64,000 nucleotides of DNA from CAMPJU01 sp036675265 (GCA_036675265.1 JAKFFJ010000024.1:1-64000), one strand, 5' to 3'; shown: positions 42,111 through 52,724, counted from the first letter of the stretch. Notes: generated by a model from the sequence alone, not told the origin. Made by a program: numbers and translations.

Positions 42111-44090
42111 TTACGTCACTTGGGCGAGCGGGCAACGGAAGTCCTTGCGTGGGCCGTCGAACGCGCCCCGCAGGCGGTCCGACAGGCGGCGCGCCTTGCC
42201 GTCCAGCCGCCAGTCGTAGAGCACGCTGAAGGCCAGCACGCGCGGCACGTAGTCGCGGGTCTCGTGGTAGCTGATCGTCTCGATCCAGAAGTCCGGGTCC
42301 AGGCCCGGGCGCTCGGCCTGCCAGCGGGCCACCGGCGTCGGACCCGCGTTGTAGGCCGCGATGGCGAAGTAGGGCGTCCCGTGCTTGTCGAGCTGCTGCC
42401 GCAGGTACGCGGTGCCCAGGACGATGTTGGTCTCCGGCTCGTACAGGGACGCACCGCCGCGCCAGGCCCGGCCGAGCCGGCGCGACACCGCGGCGCCCGT
42501 GGCGGGGAGCACCTGCATCAACCCGCGCGCGTCGGCGGCGGAGCGCGCGTGCGCGGTGAAGGTGCTCTCGGCACGGATCTGCGCGGCGATCCACGCGGGG
42601 TCCAGGGCGTGGCGCTTGGCCTCGCGGCGGATCAGGGCCTCGTGCTCGAGCGGGAAGCGCAGGTGGTACAGGCGCAGCTCGTCCGGGTTGTCGTCGCCCA
42701 GGTAGAACACGGCGCGGTCGAACCAGCCGGCGTCCTGGGCGCGGGCGATGGCGATCAGGCGCTGGTCGTCATCGAAGCGCGTCAGTGCGTCCTTCCATTC
42801 GCGTGCGGCCCAGCCGGGGCGATCCACGCCGTACAGCAGCAGGGCGCGCTGGAGCGCCGCGTCGGCGGCGACCCTGGCGACGTCCGCGGGATCGTGCTTC
42901 GGTTCCCACGGGCAGAGGGCGTACGGCGCCTCGATCCGGTCGGCGGCCAGGAAGCCGTGGTAGTCCGCCGCCCGTGCCGCCTCGGCATAGCGCGCGCGTG
43001 CGGTGGACGCGTCGCCGGTCAACGCGGCCAGGCGGCCCTCGAAATACGCGTACTTCGAGTCGGCCCGCTGCTTGGCGGGCATCGCGCGGATCGCGGCCAG
43101 CGCGGCAGGCCAGTCCTTGCGCGCGAGCGCTTCGCGCACGCGCCATTCGTGCAGGCGCTCGTCGTAGGCCGACGCGGGCACGGCGGCCAGCCGACGCGCG
43201 GATCCGGGCAGGTAGGACGCGACCGACCACAGGGCGACCTGGTACAGCACGCGCGCGCGCTGGTCGGCGTCGAAGCCGAGGGCATCCGCGACCGGCGGCA
43301 ACAGCGCTTCGGCCTTGCCCGGGTCGTCCTGCGCCAGGCGTGCGAGCGCATGCGAGGCGATGCGCCGGCTGCGCGCCGTCTTCGGCCATGACGCGGCGCT
43401 GCCATCGGGGCTGGCGACGTAAGCCGCGTATCGCTCGCCGAGCGAGCGGTCGCCAGACGGCAGGTCGCGCGCGACGAACTTCATCAGGCCGGACGACCCC
43501 TCGGCGGCCGCGGCCTCCAGGCGCGTCCAGCGCACGGCGGGTGTCAGGCCACCGCGTGATGCGAGCGCCTCGAACACCGGGTCGCACGCTTCCGGCAACG
43601 ACTCGCCGGCGTCGCGCCAGAGCTGCTGCGCCTGCGCATCCCACGCCGCGTCCGCGGCGCCCGTGGCATGGCGTGCGCGCAGGTCATGGCAGGCGAGCGC
43701 GACACCTTCGACGCCCGGTGCCCATGCAGCGCGGAACGCGCGCCAATCTTCCCGGTCGGCGAGTTCCTTCAACCAGGCTTCGCGGAACGCCGCGGCCACG
43801 GCCTGGCCGCGATGGCGCGCCAGGAATTCGGTGCCACGCGCGACCGTCAGGTCGTCAAGGCCTTCGACCAGGGCGGCGTACTCGATCCATCCCGCCAGCG
43901 GATGCGTGGCCAGGCCTGCCTTGCGCGCCGCATCCGTGTCGCCGCGCGCGGCCGCCTCGAACGCGGCGCGCACCGCCGGCTGGCCGGCGGACGTTGCCGA
44001 CGCGCCAGGCGGAACCAGCGCGAAAGCGAGGAGGAAGGGCGCCAGCCACGCACGTGCGCGGGTGGCTGGAAGCGGGCGCTTGGAGGACAT
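42111..44090 (-). CDS. slt: Soluble lytic murein transglycosylase (Slt70-like)
   Basis: The 659-residue periplasmic enzyme cleaves peptidoglycan glycan strands to 1,6-anhydromuropeptides. It has a signal peptide (cleavage near ASA-TSAG), a long alpha-superhelical U and L domain region to about residue 480, and a C-terminal lysozyme-like domain with catalytic Glu508 in RAESTFTAHARS, then ARGLMQVLPATG, ETNIVLGTAYL and AAYNAGPTPVARW. The ATG at 44090 is chosen because it begins the signal peptide and follows AGGCGC; upstream in-frame codons do not encode a signal. It precedes cca on the same strand. Confidence 0.95.
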   Translation of the reverse strand: MSSKRPLPATRARAWLAPFLLAFALVPPGASATSAGQPAVRAAFEAAARGDTDAARKAGLATHPLAGWIEYAALVEGLDDLTVARGTEFLARHRGQAVAAAFREAWLKELADREDWRAFRAAWAPGVEGVALACHDLRARHATGAADAAWDAQAQQLWRDAGESLPEACDPVFEALASRGGLTPAVRWTRLEAAAAEGSSGLMKFVARDLPSGDRSLGERYAAYVASPDGSAASWPKTARSRRIASHALARLAQDDPGKAEALLPPVADALGFDADQRARVLYQVALWSVASYLPGSARRLAAVPASAYDERLHEWRVREALARKDWPAALAAIRAMPAKQRADSKYAYFEGRLAALTGDASTARARYAEAARAADYHGFLAADRIEAPYALCPWEPKHDPADVARVAADAALQRALLLYGVDRPGWAAREWKDALTRFDDDQRLIAIARAQDAGWFDRAVFYLGDDNPDELRLYHLRFPLEHEALIRREAKRHALDPAWIAAQIRAESTFTAHARSAADARGLMQVLPATGAAVSRRLGRAWRGGASLYEPETNIVLGTAYLRQQLDKHGTPYFAIAAYNAGPTPVARWQAERPGLDPDFWIETISYHETRDYVPRVLAFSVLYDWRLDGKARRLSDRLRGAFDGPRKDFRCPLAQVT

Positions 44091-44145
44091 GCGCGCGATG
44101 ATACCGACGCCCTTTGCGCGGGCATTCGCGCCCCGTGCACACGAC

Positions 44146-44907
44146 TCAGGCGCGCAGCGCCGACTCGGGCACGTCCAGTTCGATGGACAGGGCAAGGTGG
44201 TCGGACAGCGCGGCCGGCAGGGCCTGGTGGTCGGCGCAACGGCCCAGGCCGGGCGTGACGAGGATGTGGTCGATCGCCTTGACCGGCTTCCAGCTCGGGA
44301 ACGTCGCCACGACGCACGCCGGCGGCTGCAGCCGGGTCCGCTTGTAGAGCAATTCCATCTCCGGGGTTTCGGGCGTGCAATTGAAGTCGCCCATCAGCAC
44401 CGCATGGCGCGAGTCGTGCAGCAGTTCGGCGATGAACGACAGTTGCGACAGCCGCGACGCCGCGCCCAGCGAGAGGTGCGCCACCGCGATCACCAGGCCG
44501 TCGTCGCCGTCCCCGAACCGCGCCAGCAGCACGCCGCGTCCACGGACCCGCCCCGGCAACGGGTGGTCGCTCACCTCGACCGGCTCGATCCTCGCCAGCA
44601 GGCCGTTGGCACTGGAGGCGACGCCGCCCACCCGCCGGTTGGGCTGGTGGCTCCAGTAGTCGAACCCGGCGCGTTCGGCCAGGTAGTGCGTCTGGTTGGT
44701 GAACCCCGAGCGCAGGCTGCCCGGGTCGCTTTCCTGCAGGCCGACGATGTCGTGCTCGCCGGCGAGCTGCGCGATCTGGTCCAGCGCGCCGCGCTTGTTG
44801 GTGGGCAGCACGTGCGACCAGCTGCGCGCCAGGTAGTCCGAGTAGCCGCGCGTGCTGGATCCCGCCTGGATGTTGGCACTGAGCAGCTTGAGCCGGCGCG
44901 TGTCCAT
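44146..44907 (-). CDS. Endonuclease/exonuclease/phosphatase family protein
   Basis: The 253-residue protein has the DNase I-like fold with LLSANIQAG (metal Asn), IVGLQESD (metal Glu), IAVAHLSLG, VLMGDFNCTPETPEM and the late LSDHLALSIEL catalytic His. It lacks a signal peptide. Substrates may be nucleic acids, phospholipids or inositol phosphates; this cannot be told from the sequence. It follows the DsbA-like gene on the same strand after a GC-rich palindrome. Confidence 0.9.
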   Translation of the reverse strand: MDTRRLKLLSANIQAGSSTRGYSDYLARSWSHVLPTNKRGALDQIAQLAGEHDIVGLQESDPGSLRSGFTNQTHYLAERAGFDYWSHQPNRRVGGVASSANGLLARIEPVEVSDHPLPGRVRGRGVLLARFGDGDDGLVIAVAHLSLGAASRLSQLSFIAELLHDSRHAVLMGDFNCTPETPEMELLYKRTRLQPPACVVATFPSWKPVKAIDHILVTPGLGRCADHQALPAALSDHLALSIELDVPESALRA

Positions 44908-44914
44908 GCGGCGA

Positions 44915-44937
44915 GGCCGGCGCGCGGGGCGCCGGCC
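44915..44937. repeat. GC-rich perfect palindrome between dsbA-like and EEP genes
   Basis: Arms GGCCGGCGC (44915-44923) and GCGCCGGCC (44929-44937) are fully complementary around a five-base loop. No T run follows on either strand, so it is not a canonical terminator. It lies eight bases before the EEP start and may affect its translation or stabilise the upstream mRNA end. Confidence 0.6.
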
Positions 44938-44945
44938 GACGGTCC

Positions 44946-45773
44946 TTACGGCTGCCCCGCCGCGCCCTCCAGCGCGGCCCGCTCCATTGCCACCAGGTGG
45001 CTGGCGGTGCGCAGCGGGTCGGCCCCGATGACCCGGTACTTGCCGTTGACCACCAGGGTCGGCGTGCCGTCGACGCCCGAGCGCTGGATGAACTGCGTGG
45101 CGCGCTTGAGCTTGGCGTCGATGCCGAAGCTGTCCATCGCGGCGGCGAATTCCCCGGCGTCGACATCGGCATGCGCGGCGTACCACTGGCCGATTTCCTC
45201 GGCGCTGGCGTTCTGGATCGGCAGTTCGCCGGCCAGGTGCAGCGCGGCGAACATCGCGTCGTGCGTCTCGTCGGCGACACCCAGCGCCTCGGCGGTGTAA
45301 TACGCCTTGGCGTACGGGATCCAGTACCCGCCGAACGGCGCGGGGACGTAGGTCACGCGGACATTGGCCGGCAGCTTCGCCTTCCACGCAGCGATGGCGG
45401 GCTGGAAGGTCGCGCAATGCGGGCAGGTGTAGCCGAACACTTCCACCACCTCGACCTGGCCGTTGGCCGGGTCGAACGGTTCGCCGTTGGGGATCACGAC
45501 GTAATCGGTGCCCTCGACGGGCGCCGGGCCGCTGGCGGCCGCGGCGAGCGCAGCTTCGGCGGCTACCGGGTCGATGGCCACGGCTGCCGCGGCCTGGTTG
45601 GCGGCCGATGCCGCAGCCGCATTGGCCGTGCCGGCCGAGTCCCCGGCAGTGGCGGCGGCGGGCGTCGCGGTGGCCGCGTCGGACGGGGTGTCCTCCGCGG
45701 TGCACGCCGCGATCGGCAGCAGCGCGGCCAGGACCAGGGCCAGGCGCGGAAGCAAGGCAAGGCGCGAAGTCAT
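44946..45773 (-). CDS. DsbA-like thiol:disulfide oxidoreductase, lipoprotein
   Basis: The 275-residue protein has a lipoprotein signal (lipobox LPIAAC, Cys24), an Ala/Thr-rich linker to about residue 85 and a DsbA thioredoxin-fold domain with the CPHC active site at residues 117-120 (FGYTCPHCATF) and the cis-Pro region GTPTLVVNGKYRV. DsbA forms disulfides in exported proteins. The lipid anchor and the long linker are unusual compared with the soluble E. coli enzyme. An upstream ATG at 45821 would add 16 residues before the signal. It lies between cytochrome c4 and the EEP gene, all on the minus strand. Confidence 0.92.
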   Translation of the reverse strand: MTSRLALLPRLALVLAALLPIAACTAEDTPSDAATATPAAATAGDSAGTANAAAASAANQAAAAVAIDPVAAEAALAAAASGPAPVEGTDYVVIPNGEPFDPANGQVEVVEVFGYTCPHCATFQPAIAAWKAKLPANVRVTYVPAPFGGYWIPYAKAYYTAEALGVADETHDAMFAALHLAGELPIQNASAEEIGQWYAAHADVDAGEFAAAMDSFGIDAKLKRATQFIQRSGVDGTPTLVVNGKYRVIGADPLRTASHLVAMERAALEGAAGQP

Positions 45774-45944
45774 TTCGTCATCTCCTCGGGTGGCGGCCGC
45801 TGGCGGGATCGCACGGAACACCGAGGATACCGGGCAACGTCCTGAACGCCCCGTGCAGGCGACCGGGGCCGGATGCGACGACGCCGGCTCGGGGCCGGCG
45901 CCGGATGCAGCGGGAATGGACCGCGGCCAGGCCGCGGGGTTCCC

Positions 45945-46826
45945 TTATTCGGTGAAGTCCGCGCGCGGGTGGAGGCCTTCGATGTAGCTGGCGAGCGCCT
46001 GGATTTCCTCGTCCGTCAGCTCGGCGGCGACATTGGCCATCACCGTGTTGGCGTGGTCGCCGCTGCCCATCGCCATGCCGTCGCGGAACAGCTCCAGCTG
46101 GCGGGCGGTGTAGTCGGCGAACTGCCCGGCGACGGCCGGGTAGGGCGGGCCGGGGTTGCCGCGGCCGGCAGGGCCGTGGCACGCCAGGCACGCCGGGATC
46201 TCGCGTTCGAAATCGCCCGCGCGGTACAGCTGCTGGCCGACCTCGAAGAACTTCAGGCCCGCGTACTTGCCTTCGGTGATCGTGGTGTCGTCGGCGATGC
46301 CGGCCCCGGTGGCCTGGTCGGCGAAGTACGCGCCGATGTCGCGCATGTCCTGCGCGCTGAGCGGCATCGCGTACGGCTGCATGATCGCGGCCATCGGCGT
46401 GGTGCGCTCGCCGCTCTTGAACAGCGCCAGCTGGCGCGCGATGTAGCGCTCGTTCTGGCCGGCGATGCGCGGGTACTGCGGATCGGACGGATTGCCGTCC
46501 ACGCCGTGGCAGGCGGCGCAGACCGCGGCCTTGGCGGCACCGGCCTCGGCATCGCCGGGCTGCGTGTCGGCGAGCGCGGACATCGCGGTCGCGTCGATGG
46601 AGGCGACCTGGACCGTGCCGGCGCTTTCCAGCGGGGAGACCGTCGCGGTCGAACCGGCGGGCTGTTCCCCGGCAGGCTCTTCGGGCGCTTGCCCGGCCGG
46701 GGCCGTGGCGTCCTCGCCGGCCGGCGGGGTCGCGGGCTCGGCGGTCGGCGTGTTCTGGGCGAAGGCGAAGGCGGCCACCGCGAAGGCGGCGATGCCGGCG
46801 AGGCCGAGGACGCGGGGATGGCGCAT
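45945..46826 (-). CDS. Diheme cytochrome c4 with a long Pro/Ala/Glu linker
   Basis: The 293-residue periplasmic protein has two heme c motifs, CAACH (103-107) and CLACH (213-217), each followed by the c4-type downstream pattern (YPRIAGQNERYIARQL and YPAVAGQFADYTARQLELF). Cytochromes c4 pass electrons to terminal oxidases. Typical members have about 200 residues; here residues 24-90 form an extra Pro-, Ala-, Thr- and Glu-rich linker after the signal, which may space the heme domains from the membrane if the signal is not cleaved. ATG 46826 is preferred over 46847 because GGAG lies seven bases upstream. It is divergent from engB. The 170 bases after it hold GC-rich hairpins but no gene. Confidence 0.92.
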   Translation of the reverse strand: MRHPRVLGLAGIAAFAVAAFAFAQNTPTAEPATPPAGEDATAPAGQAPEEPAGEQPAGSTATVSPLESAGTVQVASIDATAMSALADTQPGDAEAGAAKAAVCAACHGVDGNPSDPQYPRIAGQNERYIARQLALFKSGERTTPMAAIMQPYAMPLSAQDMRDIGAYFADQATGAGIADDTTITEGKYAGLKFFEVGQQLYRAGDFEREIPACLACHGPAGRGNPGPPYPAVAGQFADYTARQLELFRDGMAMGSGDHANTVMANVAAELTDEEIQALASYIEGLHPRADFTE

Positions 46827-46932
46827 GCAGGAACTCCGGAGGCGCATGGGGCGGCGCGCCGAAGGCGCCGAAACCGAGAAATTATCGGCGCGCGTCGCGG
46901 GCGGGTCAAACCGGACATGCGATCCTATCGGG

Positions 46933-47622
46933 ATGGCATCGCCCCCGAAACGTCCCGCCTACGCACCCAGGCCCGCGCCGAAGGCCGCACCCAACCCGCT
47001 TGCGCGGGCCAGTTACCTCTGCGCGGCACACAATCCGGGCCAGCTGCCCCCCGATGGCGGGGCGGAGGTCGCGTTCGCCGGCCGGTCGAATGCCGGCAAG
47101 TCCAGTGCGCTGAATGCGCTCGTCGGCCAGAACGCGCTGGCCCGCGTGTCCAAGACCCCCGGGCGCACGCAGCAGCTGGTGTTCTTCGACGTGACGGCGG
47201 GCAGCGAAGGCGCCGCCGGGGTCGCGCCGGCGGATGCGCGCTACCTGGTCGACCTGCCCGGCTACGGCTACGCGAAGGTCCCGCAGGACCTGCAGGCGCA
47301 CTGGCAGGCATTCCTGGACGGCTACTTCGGCTCGCGCATGGCATTGCGGGGGCTCGTGGTGGTGATGGACATCCGCCATCCGCTCAAGGACTACGACCTG
47401 CAGATGCTCGGCTACGCGGTCCGCCGCGGCCTGCCCGCCCACGCGCTGCTCACCAAGGCCGACAAGCTGTCGCGCGGCGCGGTCGGCAACGCGGTGCTGG
47501 CCGTCCGCCGCGAACTCTCCAGTGCCTTCGGCGACTCGGTGACGGTCCAGGCGTTCTCGGGCGAATCGAAGCAGGGTGTCGAAGAGGCCAGGGGTGTCGT
47601 CACCGGCTGGTTGGGACTCTAG
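46933..47622 (+). CDS. engB: Ribosome biogenesis GTP-binding protein YihA/YsxC (EngB)
   Basis: The 229-residue GTPase helps assemble the 50S subunit. The motifs are clear: G1 GRSNAGKSSALNAL, G2 PGRTQQLVFF, G3 VDLPGYGYAKV, G4 LTKADKL and G5 FSGES. A basic Pro/Ala-rich N-terminal extension (MASPPKRPAYAPRPAPKAAP) precedes the domain. The start is the first ATG giving this lead-in. It is divergent from cytochrome c4, a gene order also familiar in pseudomonads and xanthomonads. Confidence 0.96.
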   Translation: MASPPKRPAYAPRPAPKAAPNPLARASYLCAAHNPGQLPPDGGAEVAFAGRSNAGKSSALNALVGQNALARVSKTPGRTQQLVFFDVTAGSEGAAGVAPADARYLVDLPGYGYAKVPQDLQAHWQAFLDGYFGSRMALRGLVVVMDIRHPLKDYDLQMLGYAVRRGLPAHALLTKADKLSRGAVGNAVLAVRRELSSAFGDSVTVQAFSGESKQGVEEARGVVTGWLGL

Positions 47623-47711
47623 CGACCATCCCGGACCGGGCCCCACTGTGTCCCACCATTGGAACGGGCGCTGAGCTATCCGCCTTCATGGGCGACGGAT
47701 ACAGTGGCGCG

Positions 47712-49076
47712 ATGTCGAGTCCCAGCGCCGTCGAAGACACCCCGGTCACCCGTCGCGACGCGCTGGTGGAGTACGTCGCGGAAGGCAGCAAGCCGGTGGA
47801 ACAGTGGCGCATCGGGACCGAGCACGAGAAGTTCGGGTTCCGGCTGGACGACCTGCGGCCGCCGGCGTTCGATGGCGACCAGGGCATCGAGGCGCTGCTG
47901 AAGGGATTGACCCGTTTCGGGTGGACCGCGGTCGAGGAACATGGGCGCACCATCGCGCTGGTGCGGCATGGCGCCTCGGTGACGCTCGAGCCTGCCGGCC
48001 AGCTGGAACTGTCCGGCGCGCCGGTGCCCACGATCCACGACACGTGTTGCGAAGTCGACGCCCACCTCGTCGAGGTCAAGGCCGTCGCCGACGAGCTGGG
48101 CCTGGGATTCCTCGGCATGGGCTTCCAGCCCAAGTGGCCGCGCGAAGCGATGCCGTGGATGCCCAAGGGGCGCTACGGGATCATGCGCGCGTACATGCCG
48201 AAGGTCGGCGGCCTCGGCCTGGACATGATGACCCGCACCTGCACCGTGCAGGTCAACCTCGACTACGCGAACGAAGCCGACATGGTGAAGAAGTTCCGCG
48301 TGTCGCTGGCGCTGCAGCCGGTGGCCACGGCGCTGTTCGCCGACTCGCCGTTCACCGAAGGCAGGCCGAACGGGTACCTGAGCTACCGCTCGCACATCTG
48401 GACCGATACCGATGCCGACCGCACGGGCATGCTGGACTTCGTCTTCGAGGACGGCTTCGGCTTCGAGCGCTACGTCGACTACATCCTCGACGTGCCGATG
48501 TATTTCAGCTATCGCGACGGGCGCTACGTCGACGCCAGCGGGCAGAGCTTCCGGGACTTCATGGCCGGGCGGTTGCCGGCGCTGCCGGGGGCGGCGCCGA
48601 CGTTGCGCGACTGGTCCGACCACCTGACCACCGCCTTCCCGGAAGTGCGGCTGAAGAAGTACCTGGAGATGCGTGGCGCCGATGGCGGCCCGTGGAACCG
48701 GTTGTGCGCGCTGCCCGCGTTCTGGGTCGGCCTGCTGTACGACGACGCGGCGCTCGATGCCGCGTGGGACCTGGTGAAGGACTTCACGCTCGAGGAGCGC
48801 CATTCGTTGCGCGACGGCGTTCCGCGCCATGCGTTGAAGCTGCCGTTCCGCGGCGCATCCGTGCGGGATCTCGCACTGGAGGCGCTCAAGATCTCCGCGG
48901 CCGGCCTGCGGCGGCGCGCGCGCATGAACCCGAACGGCGCGGACGAACGCATCTTCCTGCAGCCGCTGATCGAGTTCGCCGAAGCCAACGAGACGCCGGC
49001 CGAGCGCAAGCTGGCCCTGTTCCGCAGCGAGTGGAACGGCAGCGTCGACCCGGTGTTCCGGGAATTCGCGTACTGA
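47712..49076 (+). CDS. gshA: Glutamate-cysteine ligase, plant/alphaproteobacterial-type (GCS2)
   Basis: The enzyme makes gamma-glutamylcysteine, the first step of glutathione synthesis. The 454-residue sequence is of the plant-like class found in xanthomonads rather than the E. coli class: VEQWRIGTEHEKFGF, GASVTLEPAGQLELSG, DMMTRTCTVQVNLDY, PFTEGRPNGYLSYRSHIWTD and LTTAFPEVRLKKYLEMRGAD. ATG 47688 is a possible start eight codons earlier. A TACAGT hexamer ends six bases before ATG 47712 and no Shine-Dalgarno is evident, which would suit a leaderless message. Confidence 0.95.
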   Translation: MSSPSAVEDTPVTRRDALVEYVAEGSKPVEQWRIGTEHEKFGFRLDDLRPPAFDGDQGIEALLKGLTRFGWTAVEEHGRTIALVRHGASVTLEPAGQLELSGAPVPTIHDTCCEVDAHLVEVKAVADELGLGFLGMGFQPKWPREAMPWMPKGRYGIMRAYMPKVGGLGLDMMTRTCTVQVNLDYANEADMVKKFRVSLALQPVATALFADSPFTEGRPNGYLSYRSHIWTDTDADRTGMLDFVFEDGFGFERYVDYILDVPMYFSYRDGRYVDASGQSFRDFMAGRLPALPGAAPTLRDWSDHLTTAFPEVRLKKYLEMRGADGGPWNRLCALPAFWVGLLYDDAALDAAWDLVKDFTLEERHSLRDGVPRHALKLPFRGASVRDLALEALKISAAGLRRRARMNPNGADERIFLQPLIEFAEANETPAERKLALFRSEWNGSVDPVFREFAY

Positions 49077-49098
49077 GCTCCCGGCCCGGCTGGCGGGG

Positions 49099-49443
49099 TC
49101 AGGCGGAAGACACGTCCCGCAGTTCCCACGCGTTGCCCGCCAGCAGGCGCAACCGGTGGCGCAGCACGCTGCCCGGGATCGAGGTCACCGCGATGAGGTC
49201 GATGTGCAGGTCGTCCTGGCGACCCTCGACGCTTGCGTCCGGGTCGATGGCGCCGAACGCGGGATCGACCGCATCCGGATCGTCCTGTGCCGCGCGCCAG
49301 CGCTCGAACAGGTTGCCGGTGCGCAACGCATCCTCCAGCTGGCGCGCAAACCCGTCCGCGCCGCTGGCATCGAACGAGAATGCGGGATCGTCCCCGCGCG
49401 CGCGCGTGGGTTCGGGCAGGCTCAGGTAGTAGCGGGTGGCCAT
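49099..49443 (-). CDS. Conserved-looking hypothetical protein
   Basis: The 114-residue protein has no signal or membrane segment and no family I recognise. It begins MATRYYLSLPEPTRARGDDP, has an acidic middle rich in Asp (AAQDDPDAVDPAFGAIDPDASVEG) and ends with VTSIPGSVLRHRLRLLAGNAWELRD, which reads like a beta-rich terminal strand pair. Codon use and G+C fit the neighbours, and the start is followed by well-behaved third-position GC bias, so it is likely real. It lies convergent to gshA with a 22-base gap. Confidence 0.7.
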   Translation of the reverse strand: MATRYYLSLPEPTRARGDDPAFSFDASGADGFARQLEDALRTGNLFERWRAAQDDPDAVDPAFGAIDPDASVEGRQDDLHIDLIAVTSIPGSVLRHRLRLLAGNAWELRDVSSA

Positions 49444-49468
49444 GGCGACTCCTGTCTTCGGACTGGCG

Positions 49469-49861
49469 TCACATTAGCCCGATGACCAGCCCGTACAGCG
49501 TGAACTGCAACACGTGGTAACCCGCGTCGATCAGCCAGAGCTTCAGCGACCGCCCCGCGAACAGGTAGTTGATGCCGAAGCTCGTCGCCACGAAGCACAA
49601 GCCGGTCAGGAAGCCGACGTGCAACGCGAACGCCAGCGACGGCTCGGAGCGCCCGACCAGTGCGGCCAGTGCCCAGGCGGCGATGAGGCTCAACACGAAC
49701 GCGCCGCCGAACACCGCCGCCGGATGGCGCGGCTTGGCGTCCATGTCCACGCCGGCCTCCCGGCACCAGGCCGTCTTGAACAGCGGGCCGTACCAGATGC
49801 CACCCAGCACGAAGGCGGACACCGCCGCCACCAGCACCGCCAGCCAGTTCACGTCAGGCAT
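49469..49861 (-). CDS. DUF1761 family membrane protein
   Basis: The 130-residue protein has four predicted helices and the DUF1761 pattern: NWLAVLVAAVSAFVLGGIWYGPLFKTAW, then GGAFVLSLIAAWALAAL, GFLTGLCFVATSFGINYLF and the C-terminal LWLIDAGYHVLQFTLYGLVIGL. The function of the family is unknown. It follows the amidohydrolase pair on the same strand after 15 bases. Confidence 0.88.
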   Translation of the reverse strand: MPDVNWLAVLVAAVSAFVLGGIWYGPLFKTAWCREAGVDMDAKPRHPAAVFGGAFVLSLIAAWALAALVGRSEPSLAFALHVGFLTGLCFVATSFGINYLFAGRSLKLWLIDAGYHVLQFTLYGLVIGLM

Positions 49862-49876
49862 TGCCGTTCTCCCCGG

Positions 49877-51219
49877 TCAGTTGGAACCTGCGTCCGGATA
49901 CGCGCGAGGCAGGCCGCCCGCTTCGGGCGTGCCCTGGGTGCGCAGGTAGCGGTCCCGCAGCTCGGTCTGCCGGCTGCGCATCGGGATCGCCACGCCGTCG
50001 AGCCAGACCTGCAGCGCGACGCTGCTCACTTCCAGCGGATCCCCGCTCCACAACGCCAGGTCGGCGCGCCGTCCGACGGCGATCGTGCCGACCTGGTCGT
50101 CGACGCCGAGGACCCGCGCCGGCACGCGGGTCAGGCCGGCCAGGCCCGCTTCCCACGGCAGGCCGTTGGCGACGGCGTTGCCCGCGAGCTGGCGCACCTT
50201 GCGCGCGTTGTGCGAGTTGTCGCCCGCCTGCGCGAAGGACACGGACACGCCGGCCGCGTGCAGGCGCGCGGCGTTCTCCAGCGTCGAGGCGATGCGGTCG
50301 AAACTGTCGGGCAGGTTCTGCAACGGGTCGACGAACACGGGCACGTTGGCGGCAGCGAGTTGCGGCGCGAGCTTCCACGCTTCCGCCCCGCCGGCGATCG
50401 CGATCGCCACGTCGTGCCGGTCGGCCCAGCGCAGCAGCTGGCGGATGTCAGCGGCGCGATGCACGCCGACGACCACGCGGCCGCCGTCGTCCAGGTAACG
50501 CCGCAACGTGTCGCGCCCGGCGGGCGTCAGGAGCGAATGCCTGGACTCCGGCGAGATCCGGCCACGCGCCTCCGCGACCAGCTGGTCGAGCAGCATCCAC
50601 TGCGCGGCGCGCGAGTTGCCGGTCAGTTCCGCGGCGCCGCCGCCCAGGTCGACGAACAGCACGCGCTCGCCGATCGGGTCGGGCGACCCGTCCATCCGGA
50701 CGACCCCGCCCTGGCCGCCGACGATCGAGCCGCCCAGCGTGGCGTTGGCACTGAGCAGCGTCCAGCCGATGCCGTCGATGCGCGCCACCGGCACGAGCAC
50801 GGACGCCGGGTTGTAGGCCAGGGTCACGTCGAACTCGGGCCGCACGGTCATCTGGCTGGTGAGCACGCCGAGCCCCAGGCTGGCGTCGGTGGTGGGCTCC
50901 TCGGCGGAGACTTCCTCGATGCCGATGCCGGAAATGCCGCCGAACAGCGTCGGCGTCAGCGGCCGACCCCCGGCTTCCACCACCTGCGCGCCTGCCGCGT
51001 CCAGGCCGTTGCCCACGGCGGCGATGCGGCCGTCGCGCACCAGTACGTCGGCGCCCTGGAGCGTGCCGCGCTCCGTGGCGGTGTGCACGGTGGCGTTGCG
51101 GATCAGCACATCCTGCGCGCCGGCGGCGAATGCAAACAACAAGGCTGTCATCCCCGCGAAGGCGGGGATCCAGAGCGATGGATTCCCGCCTTCGCGGGAA
51201 TGGCGAGGCACGCAGCGGT

Positions 51220-51223
<4 letters not shown>
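49877..51223 (-). CDS. Exported amidohydrolase paralogue lacking the HxH metal motif
   Basis: The 448-residue protein resembles its upstream neighbour and the imidazolonepropionase-like amidohydrolases: DVLIRNATVHTATERGTLQGADVLVRDGRIAAVG at the start and VGTIAVGRRADLALWSGDPLE at the end. However, where the family has PGLIDxHxH it reads LTPTLFGGISGIG, so the first metal ligands are missing and it is probably not catalytic alone. The start overlaps the upstream stop (ATGA). Residues about 4-25 are a translated REP element (HSREGGNP and WIPAFAGMT) inserted in frame in the signal peptide; ATG 51151 within it (MTALLFAFAAGA) is an alternative start. Confidence 0.85.
51147..51204. repeat. Paired REP-like hairpins inside an amidohydrolase signal peptide
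   Basis: Two inverted hairpins, CCCCGCGAAGGCGGGG (51152-51167) and TTCCCGCCTTCGCGGGAA, are joined by about 15 bases. This is the CCCGCnTTCGCGGG class of REP element, also seen singly at 31845. It is read in frame by the minus-strand amidohydrolase, which is unusual since REP elements normally lie between genes. Confidence 0.88.
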
Positions 51224-52638
<1,415 letters not shown>

Positions 52639-52711
52639 CGGTGGTCTCCCCAATCGTCCGGGGACCGTAGCCCCGGGCAGGGCCGGTGCCAACCCTGACG
52701 ATAGTCATGGA

Positions 52712-52717
52712 TAGAAT
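52712..52717 (+). promoter_or_regulatory. -10 box TAGAAT placed for a leaderless AMP nucleosidase mRNA
   Basis: TAGAAT matches five of six -10 consensus bases and ends seven bases before the ATG, so transcription would begin at or one base before the start codon. No Shine-Dalgarno precedes the ATG. No convincing -35 is visible. Confidence 0.4.
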
Positions 52718-52724
52718 CGCCCCC

